From Planctomycetaceae bacterium (GTDB lineage: Bacteria > Planctomycetota > Planctomycetia > Planctomycetales > Planctomycetaceae): a stretch of 60,496 nt of DNA. The position numbers were made by a program, and so were the translations under genes. This document shows, in pieces, positions 27,099-35,270 of the stretch; positions within the stretch are counted from its first letter, which is position 1, and each line of letters opens with the position of its first letter. The notes below the pieces were generated by a model that saw only the letters and a list, made by a program, of their open reading frames with translations, was not told the DNA's origin and made no database searches. The stretch is from the NCBI GenBank assembly GCA_020426505.1, contig JAGQPX010000029.1, forward strand, positions 1 to 60,496, given 5' to 3'.

Positions 27099-28160
27099 TC
27101 AATGCGAATCTCCGTACGCTGTGACCTCACCATCGCGACTGAGAAAAAAGTACATGCACCCAACATCGGCGAACATCATTCGCCATTGCCCCCAGTTGGA
27201 ATAGTCTCTGCGTTTTCTCGCGTCTTCTGGCAACTGCTTGAGGTCAACGAACGGCCACTCTTGCGGTCGCCGATAGGCGAGTCCAAGCGAGTTGAGCGCA
27301 CAAAGCAATCGGGGAGCGTCTTTCTTCTGGCGTCGATCACCTTGGACAAAGAATGTCATGGGGCCAATCTTGGTCGATTGTGTCACTGGGAATCGATACG
27401 GCTGATCGTGTCCCTCACGGTCAAACGCTTCGAGGCTCTCGGGATACTCCTGATATCGCAAGATGGCTCCCGAAAGTTGCGGAACGGTAAAAGAAGGCGC
27501 AGGAATGTCCTTTTCGGAAACTGGATTATTCAGGTTTCTGGAACTCCACTCCAGGTGGAGGTCGCTTTCTTTGAGTCCCCAGTGACTATGATCGTTTTCA
27601 AAAAACACCAACAGCACATCGTCCGGCAGATTTTCAGGAGAGATGTCTTTTGAGTCGAGAAAACAAAACTGCGCGACGAACGTGTAGGGTTTGCCGTTTT
27701 GGTTTCGCGGCCACGGTTTGTCAGCCTCGCGGTGTGGAACGCCACCGAGTTTGGTGAGATACGGTTGGATGGGGAGCTTTGTACTCCACAAGAAAACATC
27801 TACGGCTTCTGGCTCGCCAAGGTCATGTTTTCGAGCGACCTTCCGGCGAACTTGCTCGACACAACAGATGTCTGCCGGTCGAGTGACAATCACCCCCGAT
27901 GGCTTTCGACGATCAAGAGGATCGTCAGGTGGAGTCGGTGGGAAATGATAATGGCGATCTCGCTCCGGATGTTCAAAGGCTTCGTACGGATAGAGTTTCA
28001 ACCATTGTTCAAGATCGAAACGAGGATGATGACTCACAATTCCTTGGGCTGCCGGAATCTCAGCATCACGTTCCTGAGCGCAAGTATCGACAGAGAATAC
28101 GTGCAGAATAACACTGGTGATTAGAAATGAAACAGTTAACAGCGATGTACACGTCTTCAT
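27099..28160 (-). CDS. Secreted DUF1963/YwqG-like protein
   Basis: The 353-residue protein begins MKTCTSLLTVSFLITSVILHVF, a signal peptide cut after about CAQ. The DUF1963 (YwqG) region shows TKLGGVPHREADKPWPRNQNG, PYTFVAQFCFLDSKDIS, LLVFFENDH and PMTFFVQGD. In the family this is a two-lobed all-beta fold of unknown activity. The C-terminal part (WRMMFADVGCMYFFLSRDGE) also fits family endings. Unlike most relatives it carries an export signal. GC content is visibly lower (about 50% in a sampled line) than in nearby genes, and the gene is bounded by 114-bp direct repeats, which suggests acquisition as a unit. Confidence 0.82.
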   Translation of the reverse strand: MKTCTSLLTVSFLITSVILHVFSVDTCAQERDAEIPAAQGIVSHHPRFDLEQWLKLYPYEAFEHPERDRHYHFPPTPPDDPLDRRKPSGVIVTRPADICCVEQVRRKVARKHDLGEPEAVDVFLWSTKLPIQPYLTKLGGVPHREADKPWPRNQNGKPYTFVAQFCFLDSKDISPENLPDDVLLVFFENDHSHWGLKESDLHLEWSSRNLNNPVSEKDIPAPSFTVPQLSGAILRYQEYPESLEAFDREGHDQPYRFPVTQSTKIGPMTFFVQGDRRQKKDAPRLLCALNSLGLAYRRPQEWPFVDLKQLPEDARKRRDYSNWGQWRMMFADVGCMYFFLSRDGEVTAYGDSH

Positions 28161-28268
28161 ATCTACACGGCCTCCGCTGCATTCTTGTCAGCAATTACTG
28201 AGATCGAGTATGGGCACGTCATGATTCTAAACAACTACAAGGCTGCCATGTTCAATTGGTGAGTTTTC

Positions 28269-28382
28269 ACCGCGGAAACGCGGAGGTCGCTGAGACGTGC
28301 GGAGAGGGAGTGTAAGAAACGCACGTTTCGACCGCTTGTCAGCCGTCGATGCTCCGGCTGCGCGGATGGGAGTTCAACGCAG
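28269..28382. repeat. 114-bp direct repeat, right copy
   Basis: Second copy of the unit at 26963-27076. The longest shared runs are the first 45 bp and CAGCCGTCGATGCT. Sequence outside both copies is unrelated, so the ends are sharp. Confidence 0.82.
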
Positions 28383-28440
28383 CAAGGAAGACAGCCTGCG
28401 TCCGTTGCTTTACAGTAACCCCATTGCAACCGCGAGGCGA

Positions 28441-30123
28441 TCAGAAATCCGGAATGACTTCGCCGTCATTCCTGGTTGTCAGCAGGCGGATGATTTCGGC
28501 GGGGAGGTCTTCGGAGTAGAACCTCACGGCTCCGTCGGCGGTGCCGGCGTGGAAGCCGCCTTCGTGCCAGCCGCCGAACTTGGGGACGTCCTTATCGGGG
28601 TCGTAGGGAATGTCGACCGGCTTGGTCCAGGGGATGTCACGCTTGGCCTCGACCGTGAGGAACGTATTTGAGGTGCCGTCGGTGATGTCGCGGATGCCGA
28701 CCCCTTCGCCGTCCTGATTACCGACCGCTGTGTCGTCCCCCACAAGCACGAAGTACGACGCGTTCGTTGAGTCCGGGGTGTCCATGGGGCTGCGAAATAC
28801 GCTCGGCATCCTCGCGAGGACCTTGCGATTCTTCTCGCTATCCCACGGTTGAGACTGGTCGTACTCTTCGTAGAGTTGTTGCTCGCCAATGTAGGGGAGG
28901 ACCGCGACTCGCCAACTGACCTCGGTTTTACCGTCCGGGCCGATCAGTACTGGGGGCGGGAAGCTGTTGTACACGTCATGATAGTTGTGGAAGGCGAGTC
29001 CGATCTGCTTGAGGTTGTTCTTCGACTGTGTGCCTCGCGCGGTGTCGCGGGCCTCCTTCACGGTGGGCAGAATGGCCGCGACGAGTTGTGCCAGACTGCC
29101 GGCATCTGTCTTGACTGTGAGTGTGACGCGGTCTTCGACTTGTTCGATCGTAAGTTTCTCCAACGCCAACTCACCCAGTTCGATCGCCTGCTCGAGAATC
29201 CCGCGTGATTCCTGGGGTGCCCGATCGAGCGAGACGCGGCTGCTTTCCAACAGTCCTGATGCCAACGGAATGAGCGCCCGCAACCGCTCTTCGACCTTCG
29301 TGGCGGATGCCGCGTTCTTCGTCCAGGCATCCACGGTCAGACTCAAATGGTCCTCAAAACGTCCCCCGCCGACGATGAGGTCCGTATTCTCCCACAACGG
29401 CACGAACATCCCCAGAAGCGGATTGGGGTCCGCCGCGAACACACCTTGGATCAGTGGACGATAGTACGACATGTTGACGACGGCACACACGTCATCGTGG
29501 GCAACCTGCTCGAACTGATCGATCCAGAATGGCGGCTTTTCCCGTTGTTGCTTCAATCGAACGAACTTCAGAACTTCCTGAGACGGGCCCATCAGGAACG
29601 AGCGACTGTCGATTGCATAAGCGACGGTGGTGTAGGACGTCATCTCTTGATTACTTCGTGCCCAGACGGCTTCGTCACCGGCAGACTGCAGTGAGATCTC
29701 ACCGCCTCCCAGCATCTGTTTGATCGGTGCCTCCAGATCCGAGGGTTTGGTCATGCGAATCTCGAACACCGGCTGGCCTCCAAAGCCGAATCCATCAGTC
29801 GACGGCAGCAGAAGCATCAGCACCTGATCGAAGTCCTCGGCCCGCCACCCTTGACCGGCTTCAGCAGCACTGTTGTCGAGCAGTTTGACGAGTTCGATCA
29901 ACTCCGGCCGTCGGGCGAGCTGCGCCGGCCTCACGCCGAGCAACACATTCGTCGCCGCCGGAACATTCTTGAGATTGAAACCATTCCCAGCATCGGCCTC
30001 CTTCGCAGCCGGTTGTGCACTCGCCGTCGCTGACAGTTCACCGAATGCGAACAACGCAAGAACAAAGCTGGCCCATCGCCAGGATCGAGACGGCATGAAG
30101 CAAAACTGTCGATCGCAAGACAT
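28441..30123 (-). CDS. Secreted DUF1559-domain protein
   Basis: The 560-residue protein starts [20 protein letters not shown] and has a signal peptide ([17 protein letters not shown]). The C-terminal DUF1559 part carries [51 protein letters not shown] and [14 protein letters not shown], the blocks typical of this large planctomycete family. The N-terminal pilin-like methylation motif of many DUF1559 proteins is absent. The N-terminal region ([21 protein letters not shown]) has the same pattern as the sensor region of the M56 protein encoded next to it, so the two are paralogues over this region. It is probably periplasmic. It might be controlled with the neighbouring BlaI system, but 280 bp including a palindrome separates them. 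Confidence 0.88.
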   Translation of the reverse strand: MSCDRQFCFMPSRSWRWASFVLALFAFGELSATASAQPAAKEADAGNGFNLKNVPAATNVLLGVRPAQLARRPELIELVKLLDNSAAEAGQGWRAEDFDQVLMLLLPSTDGFGFGGQPVFEIRMTKPSDLEAPIKQMLGGGEISLQSAGDEAVWARSNQEMTSYTTVAYAIDSRSFLMGPSQEVLKFVRLKQQREKPPFWIDQFEQVAHDDVCAVVNMSYYRPLIQGVFAADPNPLLGMFVPLWENTDLIVGGGRFEDHLSLTVDAWTKNAASATKVEERLRALIPLASGLLESSRVSLDRAPQESRGILEQAIELGELALEKLTIEQVEDRVTLTVKTDAGSLAQLVAAILPTVKEARDTARGTQSKNNLKQIGLAFHNYHDVYNSFPPPVLIGPDGKTEVSWRVAVLPYIGEQQLYEEYDQSQPWDSEKNRKVLARMPSVFRSPMDTPDSTNASYFVLVGDDTAVGNQDGEGVGIRDITDGTSNTFLTVEAKRDIPWTKPVDIPYDPDKDVPKFGGWHEGGFHAGTADGAVRFYSEDLPAEIIRLLTTRNDGEVIPDF

Positions 30124-30268
30124 GTCGACTCTCCTGAGCATCAAACGTCACCGGAAGACCCATTGAAGGGCACTCCCAACATTATCGCGAGTGACAGCAT
30201 CCTGCATAGCCAAGCAGTAAAGGCGTCTTGCGGAGACAACAGCCATGCAGTCAGGAGATGACAACACC

Positions 30269-30365
30269 GAGCTGCGCCCGTCAGGAAGCGGCCGCTGTCC
30301 GAGGCAGAGTGTTTTCAGAATCGACCCGACGCGTGTGAGCGGCCGCTTCCTCACGGGCGCGGCTC
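30269..30365. repeat. 97-bp palindromic repeat, copy 1
   Basis: 27-bp arms (30269-30295 and 30339-30365) are complementary at 25 of 27 positions (GAGCTGCGCCCGTCAGGAAG at the left), around a 43-bp spacer. Units of the same length and pattern lie at 40920-41016 and 44630-44726. It sits between the DUF1559 and M56 genes and could form a stable hairpin in their transcript. Confidence 0.78.
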
Positions 30366-30403
30366 TGTTTCTACACTTCAACACTCCACGCATCGGCATG
30401 TCG

Positions 30404-33277
30404 TTATTCGATCTGAATCGTCTCACCGCCGTCACGGGTGATCAATGCTCGCAGGAGGTTCTCATCAATGGATTGACTGATGAAGGTAACCGAGCCGTCC
30501 CCACGCAATGCGTGAAAGCCTCCGTCATGCCAGCCACCAAATTTGGGCAGGTCCTTGTCAGAGGAGTGCGAGATGTCCTCCGGCTTGGTCCAGGGAATGT
30601 CCCGCTTCGCCTCAACGATCACCAGAGTGTTGGACGTGGTGTCGGTGATCTCGCGAATCTTGACCCCCTCTGTCGGCTGACCGGTGTGTCGAGGCCTCTC
30701 TCCGACAGCCGTTTGTTTGCCCACGAGGGCGAAGTACGCAGCATTCGTCGATCCTGTTCCATCTTTCTCGCTGCGAAAGACCGCTGGCGTTTGTTCCAGG
30801 ATGGTCTTGTTGTGTTCGCTGTCCCACGGCTCGTCAAAGTGGTACTGGTTGTAGAGTTCAGCCGCGCCCACATAGGGCAAGATCGCGACACGCCAACTGT
30901 GCGGATGCTGGCTCTTTCCGTCGCCTTGCTTTCCATAAAGGACGGGCGGGGGAAAATGCCCGTAAACGTCATGAAAGTTGTGAAACGCGACGCCGATAAC
31001 CTTGAGGTTATTTCGGGTCTGAGTTCGCCGTGCGGCTTCGCGGGCCTGTTGGAGGGCTGGCAAGGTGACTGCAGCCGTGAGAGCAAGGCTCGCTCCGTCC
31101 CCTTGATAGGTGACTTCGACATGATTGTCTGCCTGCCGAATCACGACATTATCAAGAAACGACTCAGCGAAGTTGAGCATCGGCAGTATGGCCCCGTGCA
31201 TCTCCTGAGGGTTTTTCTTAAACGCCGCTTTGAACCCCTGCAAGGCTGACTGTCCAGTCGGGACGAGCCTGCGTAGCGACTGATTCACCTTCTCAGCAGA
31301 CTCGTCGTCTTTCGCCATCAGACTGGCAGCCAACTCGAATTGATCAGCAAAGCTGACGCCGCCAACGAACGCATCCGTGTTCTGCCACATCGGCACGAAC
31401 ATACCCGTCACCATGTCGGGGTTCTCTGCAAACTCCTCGTCCAGATACGGACGAAACGCTTCGACATTCACCATCAGGGCGATGTCGTCATGCGGCAGGT
31501 CGAGTGAGTTGTTTGTGGGCAGGCCGAGTGACTTGCGGTCCCGAATGGCCGCATGCAAATCAGTGCCCATGCCATAAAGCATCGTTCGGTCATCAAGAAC
31601 GTCCATGGCCCCGTCAGATCCTCGCCCATCCTCTTCACCAAGAGTCAACATGAAGATTTGACGAATGGTCTCGTCTGCACGTACGAGTTGACGTTGCTCT
31701 TCGGTCATCTCTGAGAATGGGGGCGTCGGCTTCAAATGCTCAATGAAATCATCGATCGTGAACATGCCCTGAAACTCAGCAAACTTCGCGAAGTCTGTCG
31801 GTTCATTCATCCTGACCTCGATCACTGGTCCATCTAGGAGCTGCTCTCCCACCTCCGATGTGACTGGTCCATTGAAGATGATCAGCACTTGATCGATTTC
31901 CTTGAGTCGAATGCCTGTCTTCTCCGACTCCCACATCTCCTCAAGGGCCTGCACCACCGGTTGCATTTCAGGTCGTTGGGCGAACTTCGACGGATGGATT
32001 CCAAAAACAGCCACTGCGGAGGCCGGGACGTTTTCGAGGTTGAAGCCCTCATGCTCAATGTCGACCACTCCTTGGAAATCGAGATCGCTTTCATTTTGCA
32101 CAGTGTCAGTCGTCGGGCGTTCCTGAGCGACCACTTCTCGTGACTCCGGCGGACGGAGGCCAGCGACGAAAAGGCCGACGATCACGGTCAGGGCGATGAT
32201 CGTGCCGCGTCGCAGGATGGATGAACGAAGAGGTTGAGCGTTCGTGTCACGTAACATCTCGATTCTCCGGAGAAGGGTGCCTCGGGTGGGGAGGAACGTG
32301 CGTGCTGGCCAGGCGAGGGGGCGGTCTGGTTGACGGACAGCGAGCTCGGCCAGCGTTATCAGATAGGTTTGTGAGTCGCCCACGCTGCGGGCAGCGAGGG
32401 CGTCGGCGGCCAGTTCCTGTTCCAGCCGCAGTCGCTGAGCGAGCCAGTGCATCAGCGGGTGATAGAAGTGCAGCATCAGACCGAACTGAGCGGCCAGCCA
32501 GGTTGCCGCATCGCCCGAACTGACATGCGCCAACTCATGAGCCAGCACGGCTCGACACTCACTCTGTGACCAGTCTTGCCAGTCACTCGGCAGCAGAATA
32601 ACCGGTCGCCGCCAGCCAAACGTCGCAGGGGAAACGACGTCCTTTGACTCCCGCAGTTCGACATCCCGCCTGCATGCCAACTCGGCACGCAGGACGTCGA
32701 CTGCTTCACGCAAAGAGCGGTCGCTGATGAGTTCGCTCCGCTTGAGATATCCACGCACGGTCACCCAACCGGAGACCAATCGCACGGCACCGATGACGAA
32801 CGTGACGAGCAATCCAATCGCCAGCCACCCAGTCCAACGCATATCCGTGTCGGTCATTTGTGCCGTCGGTGCGAGGAGTTCATCACCCAGACTGTTCCAG
32901 AACGTCCGCCACGCAATGGTCGCCTTGGACTCGAGTACCGGCTGCGCGTCGGCGATTTCTCCACTGAGTGATGCGACGTCAGCATCGTCCAGAGTGACAG
33001 GATCTTCCGGAGTCAGCGGTCGTGTCTCATTGATTCCCACGGAGTCAACAGCAGTCTCAACCGCTGACACAACGTCGCCACTCTCGAACGACCAGCGGGG
33101 CCACGGACTGAACATGCCCAACGAGAGAATGACCGTCAGCAACAGGCCCGACAATACAGCCGTTGCCCCAGCCGCTGGATGACGCCGCCGCGCGAAGAGG
33201 TAGATCACAGCGGTCACCGCACACAACAATGTGACCTGCCCGATTAGCCAGATGAGCGAGATACCAAGGTTGTTCAT
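30404..33277 (-). CDS. M56 (BlaR1-type) metallopeptidase fused to a DUF1559 sensor
   Basis: The 957-residue protein has a BlaR1-like membrane peptidase half. TM segments lie near 5-30, 37-57, 150-172 and 360-378. The zinc motif HELAH is at 247-251, and the third ligand region [12 protein letters not shown] at about 286-296. After TM4 the C-terminal 540 residues are not a penicillin-binding domain but a DUF1559-type region: [62 protein letters not shown] and [14 protein letters not shown]. By analogy with BlaR1 it should sense a periplasmic signal and trigger cleavage of the BlaI repressor. Its start overlaps the repressor stop by 4 bp. Confidence 0.9.
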   Translation of the reverse strand: MNNLGISLIWLIGQVTLLCAVTAVIYLFARRRHPAAGATAVLSGLLLTVILSLGMFSPWPRWSFESGDVVSAVETAVDSVGINETRPLTPEDPVTLDDADVASLSGEIADAQPVLESKATIAWRTFWNSLGDELLAPTAQMTDTDMRWTGWLAIGLLVTFVIGAVRLVSGWVTVRGYLKRSELISDRSLREAVDVLRAELACRRDVELRESKDVVSPATFGWRRPVILLPSDWQDWSQSECRAVLAHELAHVSSGDAATWLAAQFGLMLHFYHPLMHWLAQRLRLEQELAADALAARSVGDSQTYLITLAELAVRQPDRPLAWPARTFLPTRGTLLRRIEMLRDTNAQPLRSSILRRGTIIALTVIVGLFVAGLRPPESREVVAQERPTTDTVQNESDLDFQGVVDIEHEGFNLENVPASAVAVFGIHPSKFAQRPEMQPVVQALEEMWESEKTGIRLKEIDQVLIIFNGPVTSEVGEQLLDGPVIEVRMNEPTDFAKFAEFQGMFTIDDFIEHLKPTPPFSEMTEEQRQLVRADETIRQIFMLTLGEEDGRGSDGAMDVLDDRTMLYGMGTDLHAAIRDRKSLGLPTNNSLDLPHDDIALMVNVEAFRPYLDEEFAENPDMVTGMFVPMWQNTDAFVGGVSFADQFELAASLMAKDDESAEKVNQSLRRLVPTGQSALQGFKAAFKKNPQEMHGAILPMLNFAESFLDNVVIRQADNHVEVTYQGDGASLALTAAVTLPALQQAREAARRTQTRNNLKVIGVAFHNFHDVYGHFPPPVLYGKQGDGKSQHPHSWRVAILPYVGAAELYNQYHFDEPWDSEHNKTILEQTPAVFRSEKDGTGSTNAAYFALVGKQTAVGERPRHTGQPTEGVKIREITDTTSNTLVIVEAKRDIPWTKPEDISHSSDKDLPKFGGWHDGGFHALRGDGSVTFISQSIDENLLRALITRDGGETIQIE

Positions 33278-33657
33278 CGTTTCTGCTCCCGGAGGATGTC
33301 TTCGAGCAGGGCACGTTCCTTCTTGTTCAGTCGCTGTTTCCCGAACAGGCTGACCAGCAGCTTCTCCCGCGAGCCGTCAAAGACCCGAGACAGCAGGTGA
33401 TTGACCAGCGACTGCGACACCTCGTCAAAGCTGTGGATCGGCTCGTAAATGAAGGGACGTTCTTCGTTGGTCTGCTCGACGAACCCTTTCTCCGTGAGAA
33501 TGCGGATCAGCGTCGCGACCGTCGTGTAAGCCAGGTCCCGCCCGCGAGCCTCCAACTCGTCCCGCACCTCCTGAGCTGTCTGCGGTCCGACGTCCCAGAA
33601 GACCTGCATGATCTCCAACTCCCGTTCCGTCAACTCCGGTGCCTTCGGCCGTGCCAT
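33274..33657 (-). CDS. BlaI/MecI/CopY-family repressor
   Basis: The 127-residue protein starts [22 protein letters not shown] winged-helix DNA-binding domain covers the first 70 residues ([38 protein letters not shown]), followed by a dimerisation helix bundle. The GAGGGGG ribosome-binding site just upstream fixes the ATG at 33657; the frame continues upstream only through the promoter. It should repress its own operon and be inactivated by the M56 peptidase encoded downstream. The 4-bp overlap with that gene makes translational coupling likely. The operator candidate is the palindrome at 33682-33695. Confidence 0.92.
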   Translation of the reverse strand: MARPKAPELTERELEIMQVFWDVGPQTAQEVRDELEARGRDLAYTTVATLIRILTEKGFVEQTNEERPFIYEPIHSFDEVSQSLVNHLLSRVFDGSREKLLVSLFGKQRLNKKERALLEDILREQKR

Positions 33658-33681
33658 TGGTCCCCCTCTAGAAGTCTGCTG

Positions 33682-33737
33682 AACCAAATTTGGTTATTTA
33701 GATGTAGAGATCATAGCAGCGTTGAATTGGTCTGCAA
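33682..33737 (-). promoter_or_regulatory. BlaI operon promoter with operator-like palindrome
   Basis: On the minus strand TTGCAG (33732-33737) and TATGAT (33710-33715) are separated by 16 bp, a good sigma70-type pair. AACCAAATTTGGTT (33682-33695) is a perfect 14-bp palindrome 14 bp beyond the -10 box, so it covers the expected early transcribed region, and it lies 24 bp before the repressor ATG. This is a natural site for autorepression by BlaI. The core differs from the TACA/TGTA operators of staphylococcal BlaI. Confidence 0.65.
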
Positions 33738-33844
33738 GAGCAGTTTTCATCATGATTGAAAGTTGGTCTGAAAATGGGGACACTTCGGATATCGACTCTC
33801 CCGTCACATGAGGCACGAAACCGGTTCGCACGAAGGAGGCTCCC

Positions 33845-35005
33845 ATGGTCATGGTTGACAATTTGAATGACTATCTGTCCGAGGTTCCCGATGTGTTGCG
33901 GCCACGGTTTCGCGAGATTGCTGCGGTGTTCGATCGCTTCTGTGACGAGCGACTTGATCATGGGTATCGGGATGTGTGCAGGCGATTGCTGACGTGTATC
34001 TGCCAGCCGGAGACCGGCATCGAGCGCGGGAAGCCCGCCAGTTGGGCGGCTGGCATCGTCTACGAAGCAGGGCAGTTGAACTTCCTGACCGACCCGAGCT
34101 TCGAGCCCTACGTCAAGTCCGATGACATCGCCAAAGGGTGCGGAGTCTCGCTCGCAACAATGCACAACAAGGGGAAAGCCCTCCGCGATGCACTCGACTT
34201 GTGTCGTTATGATCTGGAATTCTGTATTCCGGATCGTCTTCTCGATCATCCGCTCGCCTGGATCATGGAGTTACCGAATGGGCTCATTGTCGACATCAGG
34301 CATCTTCCCGAGGAAGCGCGGCAACAACTGAGCATCGCCGGGACGGTTCCCGACACGTCGGGGCCCCCGCCCGTTCGTGACTGGCGGGAACGAATCCTCA
34401 AGCCACGACCCAAAACCGGTTCCGGAACGTTTTACACACTGAAGATCGTGCTGCGGGAAAGCGATCCGCCCATCTGGCGACGCGTGCAGGTTCCGAATTG
34501 CCTTCTTGCTGATTTGCACGAGGTGATCCAGGTCGCGATGGGCTGGGAGAACTATCATCTGCATGAGTTTGTTATCAGCAAAGTGCGATTCCAGGCACCG
34601 CCCCCGGAGGATATGCCCTTCGCCTTCGACTTGGGCGATTCCATTTCAACAGAGGAAGCACTGCTTAGCGACGTCATCCCTCCCCGGAAGCCTCGGCAGC
34701 GCAAACCGTTCGAGTTCGCGTACATCTACGATTTCGGTGACTACTGGGAGCACGCGATTCAGGTCGAGAAGATAGAAAACCTTGAGGAGGGATCGCTGTT
34801 CCCCGTTTGCCTCGATGGCGAACGTGCCTGTCCTCCCGAAGACTGCGGCGGCGTGTGGGGTCTCGCTGAACTCCTGTACGCCATGCAGCACCCGAATGAT
34901 CCCGAGTGCCAAGAGCGTCTCGAATGGGCGTACGGCTACGAACCCGAAACATTCTCGGTCGACGAAGCGAACGGCACATTCAAACGCTGGTCACTCGCCC
35001 CATAG
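33845..35005 (+). CDS. DUF6398 plus pRiA4b ORF-3-like protein
   Basis: The 386-residue protein starts at an ATG preceded by GAAGGAGG. The N-terminal half (about 10-150) has a helical domain with RLLTCICQPETGIERGKPASWAAGIVYEAG and KGCGVSLATMHNKGKALRDAL, fitting the DUF6398 pattern. The C-terminal half (about 195-380) is the plasmid pRiA4b ORF-3 family (PF07929): YTLKIVLRESDPPIWRRVQVP, DLHEVIQVAMGWENYHLHEF, FAYIYDFGDYWEHAIQVEKI and CPPEDCGGVWG. The second domain occurs on plasmids and as a passenger gene of some insertion sequences, yet no transposase is near. The biochemical role is unknown. It is transcribed divergently from the BlaI operon. Confidence 0.87.
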   Translation: MVMVDNLNDYLSEVPDVLRPRFREIAAVFDRFCDERLDHGYRDVCRRLLTCICQPETGIERGKPASWAAGIVYEAGQLNFLTDPSFEPYVKSDDIAKGCGVSLATMHNKGKALRDALDLCRYDLEFCIPDRLLDHPLAWIMELPNGLIVDIRHLPEEARQQLSIAGTVPDTSGPPPVRDWRERILKPRPKTGSGTFYTLKIVLRESDPPIWRRVQVPNCLLADLHEVIQVAMGWENYHLHEFVISKVRFQAPPPEDMPFAFDLGDSISTEEALLSDVIPPRKPRQRKPFEFAYIYDFGDYWEHAIQVEKIENLEEGSLFPVCLDGERACPPEDCGGVWGLAELLYAMQHPNDPECQERLEWAYGYEPETFSVDEANGTFKRWSLAP

Positions 35006-35046
35006 TCCCTTCTCCCTTCTCCCTATTCGCTACTCCCTCTTTCAAG

Positions 35047-35118
35047 TGGGGCGGGAGGCGCTCGAATCCTCGTCTGCGGTTCTTCAGACCGCCGCTATCC
35101 CATCTCAGCTACCGACCC
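35047..35118 (-). tRNA. tRNA-Phe-like sequence (anticodon GAA), possibly degenerate
   Basis: On the minus strand a 72-nt cloverleaf forms. The acceptor is GGGTCGG/CCGCCCC with one mismatch. A short D arm carries A14, G15 and GG. The anticodon stem GCGGT/ACCGC is perfect around CTGAAGA (anticodon GAA), the variable loop is 4 nt, and the T arm has loop TTCGAGC. U8, U33, T54-T55-C56, A58 and discriminator A are in place. Against a normal tRNA: the invariant G53-C61 pair is replaced by A-G, position 37 is G, and one acceptor pair is broken. It may be a decaying or unusual tRNA. Confidence 0.55.
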
Positions 35119-35270
35119 AGAGTGGACCGTTCGATTAGACGCACCGCACGTCGATTGGGTTCGCGCGATTCTCAATCACTACAGATGGAGAAAACGGATC
35201 GGGCGGATGCAACCGGATCGCTCGTGAGTTACGCTGGAGGTCTCCGCGAACTCATGAGGAAGTGAATTCG

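Noticed and set aside
30245..31249. Plus-strand open frame of 334 codons
   Set aside because: Mostly antisense to the sensor region of the M56 protein. Its first part crosses the 97-bp palindrome and it shows no family signature.
33845..35005. Insertion-sequence passenger suggested by the pRiA4b ORF-3 domain
   Set aside because: No transposase or terminal inverted repeats were seen around it. The domain also occurs in ordinary chromosomal genes.
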